Below, piece after piece: positions 62,787 to 64,000 of a DNA stretch of 64,000 bases. The translations under genes and the position numbers were made by a program. Every line of letters starts with the position of its first letter. The stretch's first letter is position 1. Where the stretch lies: contig JBLHWY010000009.1 of NCBI GenBank assembly GCA_047629195.1, positions 10,707 to 74,706 of the forward strand, given 5' to 3'. The DNA comes from UBA4582 sp047629195. GTDB lineage: Bacteria; Pseudomonadota; Gammaproteobacteria; Pseudomonadales; Azotimanducaceae. The notes beneath the pieces are model-generated. The model was not told the origin of the DNA. It made no database searches and worked only from the letters and a program-made list of their open reading frames with translations.

Positions 62787-64000
62787 TTAGCAACCCGGAG
62801 ACGTCACGAGCTTAACTGCGATGTTAGCGTAAGCCGCAACTGCTTCATTTCGTATAGGGGCTGCGAGATAGTCTGCTGGGTCATGTCGAACCGGGTTCAT
62901 GTTGTCTACGATCAAATAGCTTCGATCCTGCGAGCCCGATGAAGAGCAGTTACTTGAGATAAACTCCGGTAGCGCTTGGAAACCAGTATTTAGCTCCGCG
63001 CTTACGGGGTTCACTGCCTGGTTCGGTGATTCTATTTCTACCGAGCCATCGATACCACGCTGCGATGAAGCTGAAATTAAGGTTTCTGTATCTACGATGA
63101 AGCTATCCGCCACCAGATCAATATTACCCCCGGTACCTGCATTAGCCTGAGCAACAACTTGACTCTGGCGTAAGGTAAAAAGCATTGGGTCGATGTTAAT
63201 ATTACCACCGCCACTATCGGCTGTGACGCCGTTGGCAGAGGCAGAAATAGTACTTTGATCTATTAGGATTCGATTTATGGTTTGTATATTAATGCTGCCG
63301 CCGCCACTCTGAGCAGACGTTGTCTGAATCGTGCCGCGGACAATCCGTAGGGTGTTTGGTACAAGTAAGGTGACATCACCCGCGTTACTCGGGCCAGTAG
63401 CGGAGGAGGAAATGATTGCCTCGGAAAAAATATCCAAAGTGCCGGCGTTGATGAGAATATCACCGCCGACACCCTCGCCTGTTGTATCTGAGCTGATGTT
63501 GGTACTGTTCTTAAGCGTGCCAGTGGTAGCTGTGATCTCAATTCGGCCAGCGTCGCCATTGCCGTTAGCAGATGCACTTAACCTCGACTGATCTAGATGA
63601 ATTGTTTCAGTTGCAATAATGAGATCGCCACCGCTGCCCGACGTATTGGTGATTAAGGTGATTAAGCCATGGTCAATGTTTAGGTCATTTGTGGTGATCG
63701 ATATGCTACCAGCGTCACCGCTGCCAGCGATCGAACGGCCGTTCAGGTTACCTTGATTGAGTATATCCAACTGGTCTGCTGCGATTATAATACTGCCACC
63801 ACGACCTGTGCCCTCGGTTTCAGCAATGATGGTAGATCCGTTTATCAAGACGGTATCACCACTCAAGCTTATAATACCGCCTTCACCGGGTCCCTCAGTT
63901 GAACTGTTAATCGTCGTCCCGGTTAAAGCAATGTCTGCTGCCAATAGAGCGATGTCGGCGCCATCACCATTGCCAAAGGTTTCACCCCTAATATCGGCAT
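62787..64000 (-). CDS. Filamentous-haemagglutinin-like exoprotein, C-terminal part (partial)
   Basis: The 3' end of a long gene that runs off the window: the frame stays open to base 64000 (a TTG at 63944 is not a true start). The sequence consists of degenerate beta-helix repeats of about 20-40 residues rich in Ser, Thr, Gly, Asn and Ile (GDAGSISITTNDLNI, SGGDLIIATETIHL, GGGSINIQTINRILI), as in two-partner-secretion haemagglutinins. It ends with a non-repeat tail (about 60 residues) having two or three Cys. An N-terminal TPS domain and a TpsB transporter would be expected beyond the window. Confidence 0.85.
   Translation of the reverse strand, partial: ADIRGETFGNGDGADIALLAADIALTGTTINSSTEGPGEGGIISLSGDTVLINGSTIIAETEGTGRGGSIIIAADQLDILNQGNLNGRSIAGSGDAGSISITTNDLNIDHGLITLITNTSGSGGDLIIATETIHLDQSRLSASANGNGDAGRIEITATTGTLKNSTNISSDTTGEGVGGDILINAGTLDIFSEAIISSSATGPSNAGDVTLLVPNTLRIVRGTIQTTSAQSGGGSINIQTINRILIDQSTISASANGVTADSGGGNINIDPMLFTLRQSQVVAQANAGTGGNIDLVADSFIVDTETLISASSQRGIDGSVEIESPNQAVNPVSAELNTGFQALPEFISSNCSSSGSQDRSYLIVDNMNPVRHDPADYLAAPIRNEAVAAYANIAVKLVTSPGC

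Overview
This window looks like chromosome of an aerobic, free-living gammaproteobacterium, probably marine. The main evidence is the block gacA/uvrY - UDGb - uvrC - pgsA - tRNA-Cys - tRNA-Leu(UAA), which follows the enterobacterial order uvrY-uvrC-pgsA-glyW-cysT-leuZ, plus clear rimJ, mnmH, hemF, xthA, dinB and DUF3301 genes of gammaproteobacterial type. Base composition looks mid-range throughout. I see no prophage, insertion sequence or CRISPR array. Genus cannot be named from sequence alone.

Layout. 1-9.3 kb: an exported protein/cupin/rimJ operon, an orphan MraY-like transferase, a pyruvate kinase, a LOG-family protein, a luciferase-like oxidoreductase, an omega-amidase plus transaminase pair, and a ComFB-like protein. 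9.4-17 kb: a lipoprotein dipeptidase, hemF with an FNR/Anr-like box, an aldolase-like protein, and two unusual acyl-CoA dehydrogenases around a TetR regulator. 17-31 kb: unknown envelope proteins, a GGDEF/EAL protein, mnmH, xthA, yceI, vanZ-like, pyrF, a sigma54-type promoter before a PilZ protein, cysS, ribE, a Cof hydrolase and a threonine aldolase. 31-36 kb: acetyltransferase, CPT-like kinase, POT peptide transporter, methyltransferase, sirtuin. 36-42 kb: a signalling cluster of two histidine-kinase-like proteins without a recognisable ATP-binding domain, an HDOD protein and a complete hybrid kinase. 42-49.5 kb: dinB, a CYP153-like P450, a second pyruvate kinase, a decayed FAD-oxidase pseudogene, a lone receiver protein and a DMT exporter. 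49.5-55 kb: the tRNA/pgsA/uvrC/gacA block, interrupted by a tetR gene and a repeat-rich gap. 55-64 kb: glutaryl-CoA dehydrogenase, another acyl-CoA dehydrogenase, a MerR-TPR fusion, PilZ, a hybrid kinase, DUF3301, tRNA-Ser, an amidohydrolase relic and the 3' end of a large haemagglutinin-like exoprotein.

The genes suggest an oxygen-respiring heterotroph that degrades acyl-CoAs and perhaps hydrocarbons, with rich two-component and c-di-GMP signalling. The two most unusual signals are (i) the kinase-like proteins that keep the phospho-accepting His but lack an ATP-binding domain, next to a hybrid kinase with no HPt; and (ii) a repeat architecture found twice in gaps between convergent genes: a matching palindrome next to each gene end, with a shared core (GCGGCA-GTT-hairpin-AAC-GAGAGC) between them.
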